64,000 bases of DNA, from the NCBI GenBank assembly GCA_022818135.1, contig JAFMSR010000014.1:38381252-38445251 (forward strand), read 5' to 3'. The stretch is from Saxidomus purpurata. Lineage: Eukaryota > Mollusca > Bivalvia > Venerida > Veneridae. The notes beneath the pieces were generated by a model. It was given only the letters and a program-made list of their open reading frames with translations. It ran no database searches and had not been told where the DNA came from. Numbering within the stretch: position 1 is the first letter of the stretch; each line of letters starts with the position of its first letter. Below are positions 37,049 to 47,379 of this stretch, piece after piece. A program made the translations under genes and the position numbers.

Positions 37049-39253
37049 TTATACCCCCAAAATGAAGTTTGGGGGGGTATATAGGAGTCACCCGGTGGTT
37101 GGTCGGTCGGTCAGGTGGTCTGTTGCATTTTCCTTGTCCGGAGCATAACTTGAAAATTACTACAGTGGAACTTCCGAAAAACGAACACCGACGGGACCTG
37201 CAGAGAAGTTCGGTTTTTGGAAGTTTCCGGTGTTTGGAAGTCTGGGGTGATTTGGACTGATAAAGGCAGAGATAATCAAAGGTTCTTCTTGGTTTGAAAA
37301 ATTTCTTAGTTTTTAATGCATAGAAGTGATTGTAAATTGGAAATACAGAACACTGTTCTCAAATAAAGTTCAAATCGGGACGTGTTCGGGGAAAATAAGA
37401 TACATTTGTACTCCTAGAAAACGAGTTTTCAATCAATATCATGTCAAATAAATTTCAAAATAAAACACACACCTTAAGAGTTGGTTTTGAAGCCAGTTCA
37501 GATTCACAAATCATTTTGATCCTGTCCTTTAGCGACAGTTCAATTCTACGACGTATCAAAGTTGTGTCTGCCAATTTTTATTTAAATGATACAATTTTAT
37601 AAAATGTCATTTTATTGATATTCTCGTCAAAATTAATTTGTTCAATTTTCACTAACCTATTTCAGAATTTGAAGTCGCGACAGTTTGTGATATGTTACGA
37701 AACAAAACCATTGTTCGGTCTAATTTTATAAATCAATCATACTTTTAACAATAACCAAATTAGAATTAATTGGTGTTTGAAGATGTTTATGTAAACATCA
37801 AACATTAAGCCGCTGAACCTTTCTTCAATTTGATATCATTATCTAATACTTACAGTCTTATGTTACATTCTTAATCCATTGATTGACAGGTTGTGATTCT
37901 GACGCGTGTCAAAATAAACGATAACCGTTAATTGGCCAAACAATGGCAATCACTTTGCTTGCCGGAGGCAATTAATTCATGATCCGAGTGTTTGTAGTGT
38001 CCGGGTTTTGGAAGAGAATTTGTACTGAGATAAGTTAAAATTAACGAAAATATCGTCCGATATTCGGAATTTGGAAGTTCCGGTATTCGGAAGTACGTTT
38101 TACATAGAAAATAGAGAAGGAAATATCCGGACTTAATAAATCGTCCGGTATTTGGAAGGTCCGGTTTTCGGAAGTGCCACTGTAGTTGGAATTCAATACA
38201 ACTTCATACAATGGTCAAACACATTGAGAGGAAGTGCAGTGCACAAGAACCGTAACTCCATCTTGACTCATTACAGAGTTATTGCCCTTGTTACTTTTCC
38301 TTGTCCAGAGCATAACTTGAAAACTAATGGCGGGAATTCAATACAACTTCATACAATGGTCTAGCACAATAAGAGGAAGTGCAGTGTACAACAACCATAA
38401 CTCTCAGAGTTATTGCCCTTTGTTACTTTTCCTTGTCCGGAGCATAACTTGAAAACTACTGGTTGGAATTCAATACAACTTCATACAATGGTCAAGTACA
38501 TTGAGAGGAAGTGCAGTGCACAGGAACCATAACTCTTTCTTGACTCATTACAGAGTTATTGCTCTTTGTTACTTTTCCTTGTCCGGAGCATTACTTGAAA
38601 ACTACTGATTGGAATTCAATACAACTTCATACAATGGTCTAGCACAATGAGAGGAAGTGCAGTGTACAAGAACCATAACTCTATCTTGAGTATTTACAGA
38701 GTTATTGCCCTTTGTTACTTTTCCTTGTCCGGAGCATAACTTGAAAACTACTGGTTGGAATTCAATACAACTTCATACAATGGTCAAGTACATTGAGAGT
38801 AAGTGCAGTGCACAAAAACCATAACTCTTTCTTGACTCATTACAGAGTTATTGCACTTTGTTTACTTTTCCTTGTCCGGAGCATAACTTGAAAACTACTG
38901 GTTGGAATTCAATTTATGGTCAAGTACATTGAAAGGAAGTGTAGTGCACAGGAACCATAACTCTTTTTTTAACTCATTACAGAGTTATTGCCCATTTTTA
39001 CTTTTCCTTGTTGCAGAGCATTACTTGAAAACTACTGGTTGGAATGCAATACAACTTCATACAATGGTTCAGCACAATGAGAGGAAGTTTAGTGTACAAG
39101 AACCATAACTCTATCTTGAGTAATTACAGAGTTATTGCTAAGAACAATATCTCTATTTTAGTTTTTTTTGCAAGGTATTCTGTTACTATGAACTTACTCA
39201 GTTTATAAAGCAGTCTTTTGGGGGTATTAATCACATTTAGTGATAGGTCTAGT
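37049..39253 (+). mobile_element. Family C' HINE-like element, full length, with a nested TA element
   Basis: 5' TTATACCCCCAAAATGAAGT with GGGGGGGTATATAGGAGTCA, then GGTCGGTCGGTC. The array of ~148-bp monomers has GTCCGGAGCATAACTTGAAA at ~38431, 38581 and 38728. The 3' end has TTTTGGGGGTATTAA (inverse of the 5' motif), the hairpin ATCAC-attta-GTGAT (39226-39240) and GTCTAGTT. A TA-flanked element interrupts the first monomer at 37163-38182. Together with the minus copy at 4837-5627 this fixes both boundaries of the family. Confidence 0.8.
37163..38182. mobile_element. TA-flanked DNA element nested in C'
   Basis: Terminal repeats CAGTGGAACTTCCGAAAA (37163-37180) and the inverse of CAGTGGCACTTCCGAAAA (38165-38182) differ at one position. 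TA flanks both ends. Further TTCGGNNTTTGGAAG-like motifs repeat inward on both sides. The interior is AT-rich and has no transposase. The flanks rejoin a C' monomer (GAAAATTAC / GTTGGAATTC). Confidence 0.8.
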
Positions 39254-40387
39254 TGCATTCACCTTTCACTTTGCACATATTATGGAAAAGATAAGGAAAA
39301 ATGTTTTAAAAACAAAGCAACTTTCGTGTATTTTGTTCGCACATATATTTTGTTCAGCATAAAATATACCGTTTTCATCGCGCCTGTTTGCGTTTAACTC
39401 GTTTTTTCATAGTGCATTTTATAGATTATGATTTTGATATTTACCGGTATATTGATAGAATCTGAATTTTATTGCCGAAAAATACATGAAAATCGTATCA
39501 AAATCGAAGAAAAAATGCCTTTACAGTAACAACATTAATATCAGTAGGGTACAATATTTCACGTGTAAACACGCTTCCGCTCTATAAAGCCGTTGCGTTC
39601 ATAAAAACAAGTACAGCTGCTCGGAAAAAATTGATAGGGCAATGTCATATTTTAACTAATTAACCATAAATAGTAGAGTTTCATAACCCTGTAAATTATA
39701 CGGACCCTGATACAAATAAATCAAACGGTATAATTTAATGTATGCATGTACATGCTTTTGTGTAAATGAAACTAAGTTAATTACATAAATTATTAGGTCA
39801 GTGAACATTCAGTATTTGATAATTAATTAGATCATTTATGATTTATCATTATAATCATCACTTGAATTGAACTTATTATAAAGATATAGAATACAGTTTA
39901 TATACAAGAAAAACTGTGATAATTTGGAAATTGGTGGTGATTGCGCGGTTGATGTTGAGGCATGGCCCCAAAAGAACTCGAGGAAACCAATTCTGGTTGA
40001 ACAAGCAAATTGACACGACATCACATCTACTAACTGACCTCAAGTATCGAAAATTTACTGTTATCAAATGATTTATACAGTTTGTCCAAGAATGCCCTAT
40101 ATACCGTTCCTGGTACGTCTCAATGTTTCATTACCATTATCCGTATTAATTTGACATAAAAGTAGATTTTTATGATTATTTGCCGTAAATTATTCTTAAA
40201 TGGTTTAAAGGCTAAAAATGATGCAGAGAAAAGGAAAAAAAATTTTTTTGGGTGGCGCTGGGATTGTAACTCGTGGATTCGTAAAAGTACACCTATACAA
40301 AAGTAAAAGAGCTAACGTCTCTACTGATTACACCACAATGTCAAGTTACTCGACAAGGGAAAAAATAAGCTAAGATAATATCATATA
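39254..40387. other. Unique AT-rich spacer
   Basis: Two overlapping minus ORFs near 39836-40067 have no recognisable domain. No repeat terminus seen. Confidence 0.35.
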
Positions 40388-41945
40388 TATTTAACAAGAG
40401 AGCCATCTTGGCTCACCTTGGTACAAGTCCACTTGCCTGGTGGAAGATCACTAGATAATGTTATATACCAAATAGATTTTCCTATATCCGCCTTAAGTTT
40501 GTAAAACAATTGCCCCCCACCCCGGGCAAGGTCAATTTTGACCCCAGGGGCATAATTTGAACAAACTTTGAAGAGGTCTACTAGGCAATGCTACATGCCA
40601 AATATCTAAGCTCTAGGCCTTGTGGTTTCAGAGAAGAAGATTTTTAAAGATTTTCCTATATATGCCTATGCAAAACTAAGTGACCCCCCCGTGCTGGGTC
40701 AATTTTGATCCGGGGGTCATAATTTGAACAATCTTGGTAGAGGTCTACTAGCCAATGTTACATGCCAAATATCTAAGCTCTAGGCCTTGTTATGCCCCCA
40801 CAAAGTGGGGTGCATATAGCGTTGCACTTGTCCGTCCGTCAGTCCGTCCGTCCGTCCGTCCGTCCGTCCGTCCGTCCGTCCGTCCGTACGTACGTCCCGA
40901 AATCTTGTGAACGCAACTCCTCTTAAACCGGATGGCAGATTTTGCTTAAACTTCCAGGGATGAACAACCTTAATGTGTAGATGGTAGTAAAGGAAGGAAT
41001 TTTCGCGGCGACCAAATTTAACAGAATTATGGCCCTTTGTTGATTTTTTCACTATATACCATATAGAAATTTTGTGAAAGCAACTCCTCTTAAACCGGAT
41101 GGCAGATTTTGCTTAAACTTCCAGTGATGAACAACCTTAATGTGTAGATGGAAGTAAAGGAAGGAATTTTTGCGGCGACCAAATTTAACAGAATTATGGC
41201 CCTTTGTTGATTTTTTCACTATATACCATATAGAAATTTTGTGAAAGCAACTCCTCTTAAACCGGATGGCAGATTTTGTTTTAGGAGACCAGACAGTTGT
41301 TTCAAAATTTTGTTTTATTCAGACACTAATATTGTATTCCATCTGTAAAGAGACCAAATATGATGCCTCAAGAGTTAGGTAACTTTTTTATCATTAATAC
41401 ATGAATTGAGGAAATTTCAACTGAAACGCTATGATAAGAACAGAATTTTGTAGACATTAAATGAAGCTGCTCTTGTTTACGAGCACATCTGCACAGTGGG
41501 GGCATCCGTGTCCTTTGGACACAGTTCTAGTTGTTTCAGAGAAGAAGATTTTTAAAGTTTTTCCTATATAAGCCTATGCAAAACTAAGTGACCACCCCCG
41601 CGGGGTCAATTTTGACCCGGGGTTCATAATTTGAACAATCTTGGTAGAGGTCCACTAGACAATGCTACATGCCAAATATCTAAGCTCTAGGCCTTGTGGT
41701 TTCAGAGAAGATTTTAAAAGTTTTTCCTATTTTTTGCCATAGCAACCAGAGTTCTGCATGGAATGGAATTCTTTGAACAATTTTGGTAGAGCTTCATGCA
41801 AGGAACATTCCTGCATAGTTTTATCAACATTGGCCGAGAGGTTTCAGAGGACATGTCATTTGAATCAAAATGTTGACGGAAGACGGACGACGGACAATCA
41901 TCGATCAAAAAAGCTCACCCTGGCATAGCCAGGTGAGCTAAAAAA
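40388..41945 (-). mobile_element. Family A HINE-like element, minus orientation, with nested B
   Basis: On the minus strand it starts at ~41945 with TTTTTTAGCTCACCTGGCTA and GTCCGTCGTCCGTC, runs through A monomers, and ends at ~40388 with the hairpin AGCCAAGATGGCT and CTCTTGTT. A family B element interrupts it at 40791-41532 inside the phrase GGCCTTG(TG)GTTTCAGAG. Confidence 0.8.
40791..41532 (+). mobile_element. Family B HINE-like element nested in A
   Basis: ATGCCCCCAC (40792-40801) and GTGGGGGCAT (41496-41505) are perfect inverses. A GTCC-repeat microsatellite lies at ~40832-40888. The interior has ~143-bp monomers (CTCCTCTTAAACCGGATGGC). The 3' end has the hairpin GTGTCC-ttt-GGACAC (41508-41522) and AGTTCTAGTT. 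The 3' end closely resembles that of family C (hairpin plus AGTTCTAGTT), although the arrays are unrelated. Confidence 0.85.
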
Positions 41946-42757
41946 GCAATCTTCAGTCGACTGCACTTCGTTTCTAAAATGTCAAAGGCTGTATAATTGG
42001 AAAAAGCAATCATATTTCCATTTTTCTCAGCGTAGATTGCGCCTGAAATATGAAAAGAGCCATTCTCTATTTTTATCGGCGTAGATTGCGCCCTCTATGA
42101 AACGAACGACAACTCTTACTTTTAAAAAAAAATTTACTGTGTTCACAGTTTTCATCTCAGAATTACCTCAATTTTTTCAATGAAGAGAGACGCATATATT
42201 CGATCTATAGTTTAAGTCTCCATGCATCTTTTACTCACCACGTATTAAATATATAAGCGGGCCGCAGCAGCAATGATGCATACCTTGAGCAGGGTATGGT
42301 TAAATACCTGCTTGGCATAATCAAAATAATACTGTTCCAGGAGCATAACATCCTGGCTGCATTGGAAACCAGACCTAGGCAATTGTTGTGTACGTATATA
42401 ATTATGTACATCCATTTTGTGGGCGAAATTCGCATCTGACCAAGACCGAATTTCAGTCCAAAATTTAACTCGAAATTTTCCGAAAACTGCTTTATGGAAA
42501 CCTTTTCCGGTCAAAATCTTGGTGGACAGTTAGTGTGTTCCTTGGCCATTTGAGAGGTTTTCTGATTATTTGGGATGAAAAATAGTGGCCATTGGCCGAA
42601 GTTTGGAGGTGGCTGTTGGTCGGAGGTAAAATGTATAGAAAACCAAACGGGGAATTGACACTGGCTGTTGTAAGGAGGTGGCTGTTAGTGGGAGGTGACT
42701 GTTCATGAAGGTTACACTGTATTATTATTATTATTTGCTCATTTATTTCATAAACAG
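41946..42757. other. Spacer upstream of a plus-strand exon
   Basis: Contains two GCGTAGATTGCGCC phrases near 42032 and 42070. A GGAGGTGGCTGTT-type short repeat lies at 42600-42700 and may be one end of a transposon; its partner was not found. A (TAT)n-like run lies just upstream of the exon at 42758. Confidence 0.4.
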
Positions 42758-42840
42758 AGGTCCAAGGATGTTGAACAGTATGACGATATAATCAATTGTT
42801 TTGGAGGAATGCAGAAGGTGTGCACAGATTCTTTAAAACA
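42758..42840 (+). CDS. Plus-strand gene X, internal exon (unrecognised)
   Basis: An 83-nt exon candidate is bounded by ATTTCATAAACAG| and a consensus donor |GTAAGT at 42841. Only one of three frames is open. It encodes 27 residues, beginning RSKDVEQYDDIINCFGGMQK, and ends in phase 2. The next candidate at 44408 starts with one base that completes a Gln codon, so the phases agree. The sequence looks like part of a helical, coiled-coil-type protein. No family recognised. Earlier exons were not found; family A elements lie on both sides. Confidence 0.5.
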
Positions 42841-42863
42841 GTAAGTTCATGATAAGCTTATCA

Positions 42864-43953
42864 TTTTTAGCTCACCTGGCACAAAGTGCCAGAGTGAGCT
42901 ATTAGGATCGCATTCCGTCCGTCGTCCGTCTGTCTGTCTACCATTTCCTTCTGAAACCACTAGGCCAATGTTGATGAAACTTTGCAGGGATGTTATTTGC
43001 ATGAACCTCTATCAAAGTTGTTCAAAGAATTACATTCCATGCAGAACTCTGGTTGCTATGGCAACAAATAGGAAAAACTTTAAAAATCTTCTTCTCTGAA
43101 ACCACAAGGCCTAAAGCTTAGATATTTGGCATGTAGCATTATCTAGTGGACCTCTACCAAGATTGTTCAAATTATGTCCCCCTGGTCAAAATTGACCCCG
43201 CGCAGGTGGTTACTCAGTTTTACATAGGCTTATAATTATAGGAAAAACTTTAAAAATCTTCTTCTCTGGAGAGGTGGGGGGGGGTCACTTAGTTTTACAT
43301 AGGCTTATATTAGAAAACCTTTAAAAATCTTCTTCTCTGAAACCACAAGGCCTAGAGCTTAGATATTTGGCATGTAGCATTGTCTAGTGGACCTCTACCA
43401 AGATTGTTCAAATTACGCCCCTTGGATCAAAATTGACCCCACCCGTGGGGTCACTTGGCTTTACATAGACTTATATAGGAAAATTAAAAAAATATTCTCT
43501 GAAACCACAAGACCTAGAGATAAGATATTTGGCATGTAGAAATGCCTAGTGGACCTCTACTAAGATTGTTCAAATTGTGACCCCCAGGTCTAAATTGACC
43601 CCTCCAGGGGGTCACTTGGTTTTATAAAAGCTTTTACTGGAAACACTTTAAAAATCTTCTTCTCTGAAACTACAAAGCCTAGAGCTTAGATATTTAGCAT
43701 GTAGCATTGCCTAGTAGATGTTTTTAAAGTTTGTTCAAATCATGACCCCTGGGGTCAATATTGGCCCCGCCAAGGAGGTCACTTGTTTTACAAAGATGTA
43801 TATAGGAAAACCTATTTGGTATGTAACATTGTCTTGTGGTCTTCCACCTATTTTGTTCAAATGATGCCTCTTGGGTCAAAATTGACTACACCCATTAGGC
43901 AAGTAGACTGGTATTCAGGTGAGCGATATAGGGCCATCATGGCCCTCTTGTTT
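42864..43953 (+). mobile_element. Family A HINE-like element, full length (reference copy)
   Basis: 5' GCTCACCTG (42870-42878) and 3' CAGGTGAGC (43916-43924) are perfect inverses. The 5' hairpin AGCTCACctggcac/gtgccagaGTGAGCT is followed by GTCCGTCGTCCGTCTGTCTG. About six A monomers (~165 bp) follow. The 3' end has GGGCCATCATGGCCC (43931-43945) and TCTTGTTT. GTTGCTATGGCAAC at 43052-43065 is an RFX-like palindrome. The element lies in an intron of plus-strand gene X, starting 24 bp after the exon donor. Confidence 0.85.
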
Positions 43954-44010
43954 ATATATTTTCGCTATTAAGACCACCAGATATTAAGATCCCCCTCGCA
44001 TGGTCAATTT

Positions 44011-44188
44011 CATAGTAAAAAAGGTCTCCATAAGTCCTTTGATTCAGTTATAATTAAGGCCTTTATTTTGTGTTCCAAAGGTAAGTCTTAATACTGAAGC
44101 TCTAGTATTAAGACTTACCTTTGGAACACAAAATAAAGGCCTTAATTATAACTGAATCAAAGGACTTATGGAGACCTTTTTTACTATG
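44011..44188. repeat. Perfect 85-bp inverted repeat with 8-nt loop
   Basis: Left arm 44011-44095 (CATAGTAAAAAAGGTCTCC... TCTTAATACT) and right arm 44104-44188 (AGTATTAAGA... TTACTATG) are exact reverse complements over all 85 bp, separated by GAAGCTCT. It lies in the intron between exons 42758-42840 and 44408 of gene X. Outside it, TATTAAGACCACCAGATATT suggests it belongs to a MITE. Perfect identity implies a recent origin, gene conversion, or a foldback artefact. Confidence 0.9.
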
Positions 44189-44407
44189 AGTTTTGAGAGA
44201 GAAGTTTCATCAAGTCTATCCATAGTTAAAATGTCAGATGCTGCAAGGTGCTGGTACCAAACTTAAAGAGAGCGCCCCTTTACATGTGTTTCAAACCTAT
44301 ATTAATCGTTCTAGAGGCACATTCCATTATCAAAGTGACCACAGTCATTTGATAGAGAGAACCAACTGGTTTTAATATATACATGTACTTCATTACTGTA
44401 TTTGTAG

Positions 44408-44576
44408 GTTAGAAGACAGGCAAAATAAAGTAGTATATAAGAACACGGGAAATGTAAACATTCACCAAAAAGAAGACAGTGAAGAGACTGAAAGAAAAGA
44501 TGAAGAAAAACATGGCAAGTTTATGAAGCAAACTAGTAAAAAGTACTGCAGTTATTTCTCTGTGTACCGGTACTAA
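44408..44576 (+). CDS. Plus-strand gene X, second exon (or terminal exon)
   Basis: Acceptor TACTGTATTTGTAG|G at 44407/44408. The first base completes Gln with the previous exon; the frame then runs LEDRQNKVVYKNTGNVNIHQ and a Lys/Glu-rich stretch (KEDSEETERKDEEKHGKF) to a TAA at 44574-44576. Either the protein ends here, or splicing occurs at the weak donor ACTA|GTAAAA (44535/44536), which is phase-compatible with the exon at 46505. A family A element begins only about 3 bp after the TAA, so it may have supplied new 3' sequence. The charged run suggests a disordered or coiled-coil region. Confidence 0.5.
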
Positions 44577-44578
44577 AA

Positions 44579-45217
44579 AAACCAAGAGGGCCAAGATGGC
44601 CTTATATCGCTTACATGGCTATCATTGGCTATAATAAAGGTCATAAATAGCAGAAAGAGTCAATTTTGACCAGGGCATTCTGATACGAACAATCTTCACA
44701 GAGGTCCACTACATAATGCTATATTCAATATATCTAACCTCCTGGTCAGTGGTTTAAAAAAGAAGATTTTTCATGTCTTCACTAAAAAGCATATGTCAGA
44801 TCAAATGCCCCTTTGGGTCAGTTTTGACCAGGTGGGTCATGATTTTAACAATCTTGGTAGAAGTAGAACAATGCTTAGTCTGCCAAATAGTTAGAGAAGA
44901 TTTCAAAAGTTTTTCCTATATAAGCCAATGTAAAATCAAATCCCCCCCCCCTCGAGTCATTTCTGTGAAGTGTTTAAAGGGGAGATTTCATTTGAAGATA
45001 ATTGTTGAGGACGTACGACGATGATGGACAAAGGACACAGGGTGATCGTAAAAGCTCACGTTGAGCGCATAATGTGCTCATGTACAAATGTAAGCTAAAC
45101 AAGAGGGTCATTTGAAGGAAAATGTTAACGGACGTACGACATACACTGTACAACGTACAACAGACAGAATGTGATCCTTATAGCTCACTCTGGCACTTTG
45201 TGCCAGGTGAGCCTGAA
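44579..45217 (-). mobile_element. Two shortened family A copies, minus orientation
   Basis: The first (44579-~45095) runs from ACCAAGAGGGCCAAGATGGC (3' hairpin end) to AGCTCACGTTGAGCGCATAA...AAGCTAAAC (5' end). The second (~45096-45217) joins AACAAGAGGGTCATTTG directly to the 5' end TAGCTCACTCTGGCACTTTG; its whole array is deleted. Confidence 0.7.
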
Positions 45218-45254
45218 AAAAGTCAAATGATGTGCTGAAATAAGTAAATTATAA

Positions 45255-46206
45255 AACTAGAGGGCCAAACTAGAGGGCCAAACTAGAGGGCCATGATGGC
45301 CCTCTATCGCTCACCTGGCTACCATTGGCTATAATAGAAGGTCATCAATAGCAGAAAGGGTCAATTTTGACCTGGGGCTCATGATTTTCCTCTATAAAAT
45401 AAGCCTATATAAAATCAAGAGACCCCTTTTGGGTGGGGTAATAATTTGAACGATGTTGGAAGAGAGTACCAGGTAATGTGGTTTCAGAGAAGATTGAAAA
45501 AACAATCCTACATAAGCCTATATAAAAACAGGTGACCCTCGGGTGGGGTCAATTTCAACCCTGGGATCATAATTTGAGCAATCTTGGTAGAAATCCACTT
45601 GCTAATGCCACATGCTAAATATCTAAGCTCTATGCTTTGTGGTTTCAGAGAAGAAGCTTTTTAAAGGTTTTCCTACATTAAGCCTATGTAAAAACAAATG
45701 ATCCCCGGATTGGGTCAAGTTTGACCCAGGGGTCATAATTTGAACAATATCTGTAGATGTCTACTAGGTTAAGCCACATGCTAAATATCTTAGCTCTAGG
45801 CCTTGTGGTTTCTGAGAAACATAAGCCTATGGAAAAACAAGTCACCCCTGGGCAGAATTAGTTTGACTTTGGGGTCATAATTTGAACAATCTTGGTAGAA
45901 GTCCACTAGACAATGCCACATGCCAAATATCTAAGCTCTAGGCCTTCCTGTTCTTGAAAATATTTGTTTTTTTAAAGTTTTTCCATTCTTTTGCCATGGG
46001 AACCAAAGTTCTGCATGGAATGGAATTATTTGAACATCTATGAAAGGGCTTCATGCAAGAAACATATCATCAAAGTTCTATCATCATTGGCTTATTGATT
46101 TCAGAGGAGATGTCGTTTGAAGGACATACGCCCTATGACAGACACCAGACGGAATGCAATCCTAATAGCTCACTCTGGCACTTTGTGCCAGGTCACGTGA
46201 GCAAAA
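45255..46206 (-). mobile_element. Family A HINE-like element, minus orientation
   Basis: The left (3') end has a triplicated AACTAGAGGGCCA and then AGGGCCATGATGGCCCTCTA. Five A monomers follow. The right (5') end is TAGCTCACTCTGGCACTTTG with GCCAGGTCACGTGAGC. The GTCC run is reduced to a remnant. Confidence 0.75.
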
Positions 46207-46504
46207 AAACCAGTAGGCTTGTAGATGCATACATGTATCTGTAATATACTGTTTATGAGATTATTCTGGCAATATTTGCATTCCTATCGAAACTTGAATA
46301 ATGAGTTTGCTTTGGTCTTTAGTTTATCTTTCGTGTTTTGTACATGAAATTCAAAGATTCTTGTGATATTATCTGTAATGTGGCTAGTTTTGGAACAGTT
46401 CAATGTTCACAGTATTTTCTAGGTCATCTTCTTCAGTTTGACTACCGAAACACCATACAAATTATATGAATTGAATAGAGAATAATGAAGAAACTCTATT
46501 TCAG

Positions 46505-46554
46505 AAATGGATGGTCAAAAGATTGACGCTTTGGACAATTTCCCGATTCACAAG
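46505..46554 (+). CDS. Plus-strand gene X, third exon candidate
   Basis: A 50-nt open segment lies between AACTCTATTTCAG| and CACAAG|GTATGG. It encodes MDGQKIDALDNFPIHK in the frame reached from the weak donor at 44535, and ends in phase 0. Two of three frames are open, so the frame is not certain. No further matching exon was identified before 48.1 kb, which is filled by repeats. Confidence 0.4.
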
Positions 46555-46616
46555 GTATGGAGTCTAATAACTTGGATATTTTGTCCTCAAAAAGCATGTG
46601 ATATTAGTTTTCTATT

Positions 46617-47379
46617 CCTTTTCAGCTCACCTGAGCACAAAGTGCTTAAAGGTGAGCTATTGTGATCGCCTAGTGTCTGTCGTCTGTCTGTCTGTCTGTC
46701 CACACTTAACCTTTTGTATGCGATAGAGGCTGCATTTTTAACTGGATCTTCATGAAGCTTGATCAGTATGACTGCCTTGATGAAATCTATGTCAAGTTTG
46801 AATATAGGTCATCTGGGGTCAAAAACTAGATTACGGGATCAAATCATAGAAATCCATGTGTATGCAATAAAGGTTGCATTTTTCATTGGATCTTCATGAA
46901 ACTTCGTCAGTATGACTACCTTGATAAAGTATAGGTCGAGTTTTAATATGGGTTATCTGGGGTCAAAACTAGGTCACGGGGTCAAATCATAGAAAAACAT
47001 TGTGTATGCAATATAAGTTGCAGTTTTCACCGGATCTTCATGAAACTTGGTCAGTATGATTGCCAGAATGAAATATAGGTCTAGTTTGAATATGGGTCAT
47101 CTAGGGTTGAAACCAAGGTCACAGGGACAAATCAAAGAAAAACCTTGTGTATGCAATAGAGTTTGCATTTTTCATTGGATATTCATGAAACTTATTCAGT
47201 ATGACTGCCTTGATGTGATCTAGGTTGAGTTCAAATATGGGTTATCTGAGGTCAAAAACTAGGTCACGGGATCAAATCATAGGAAAACCTTGTGTATGCC
47301 ATTGAACATTCATGAAACTTGGTCAGAATGATTATTTTGATGCAATCTAGATCTAGTGTGAATAACTAGGTCACCTTTT
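46617..47379 (+). mobile_element. Family A 5' end with A2-type array
   Basis: TCAGCTCACCTGAGCACAAA and GTCTGTCGTCTGTCTGTC, then ~145-bp A2 monomers (CATGAAACTTGGTCAGTATG, GGTCAAAAACTAGGTCACGG) like those at 1-742. It is cut off at 47376 by the start of the next element. Confidence 0.75.

Noticed and set aside
44011..44188. Annotated as a microRNA precursor
   Set aside because: Arms are too long and perfectly paired for a typical animal pre-miRNA; a MITE, hairpin-siRNA source or artefact fits better.
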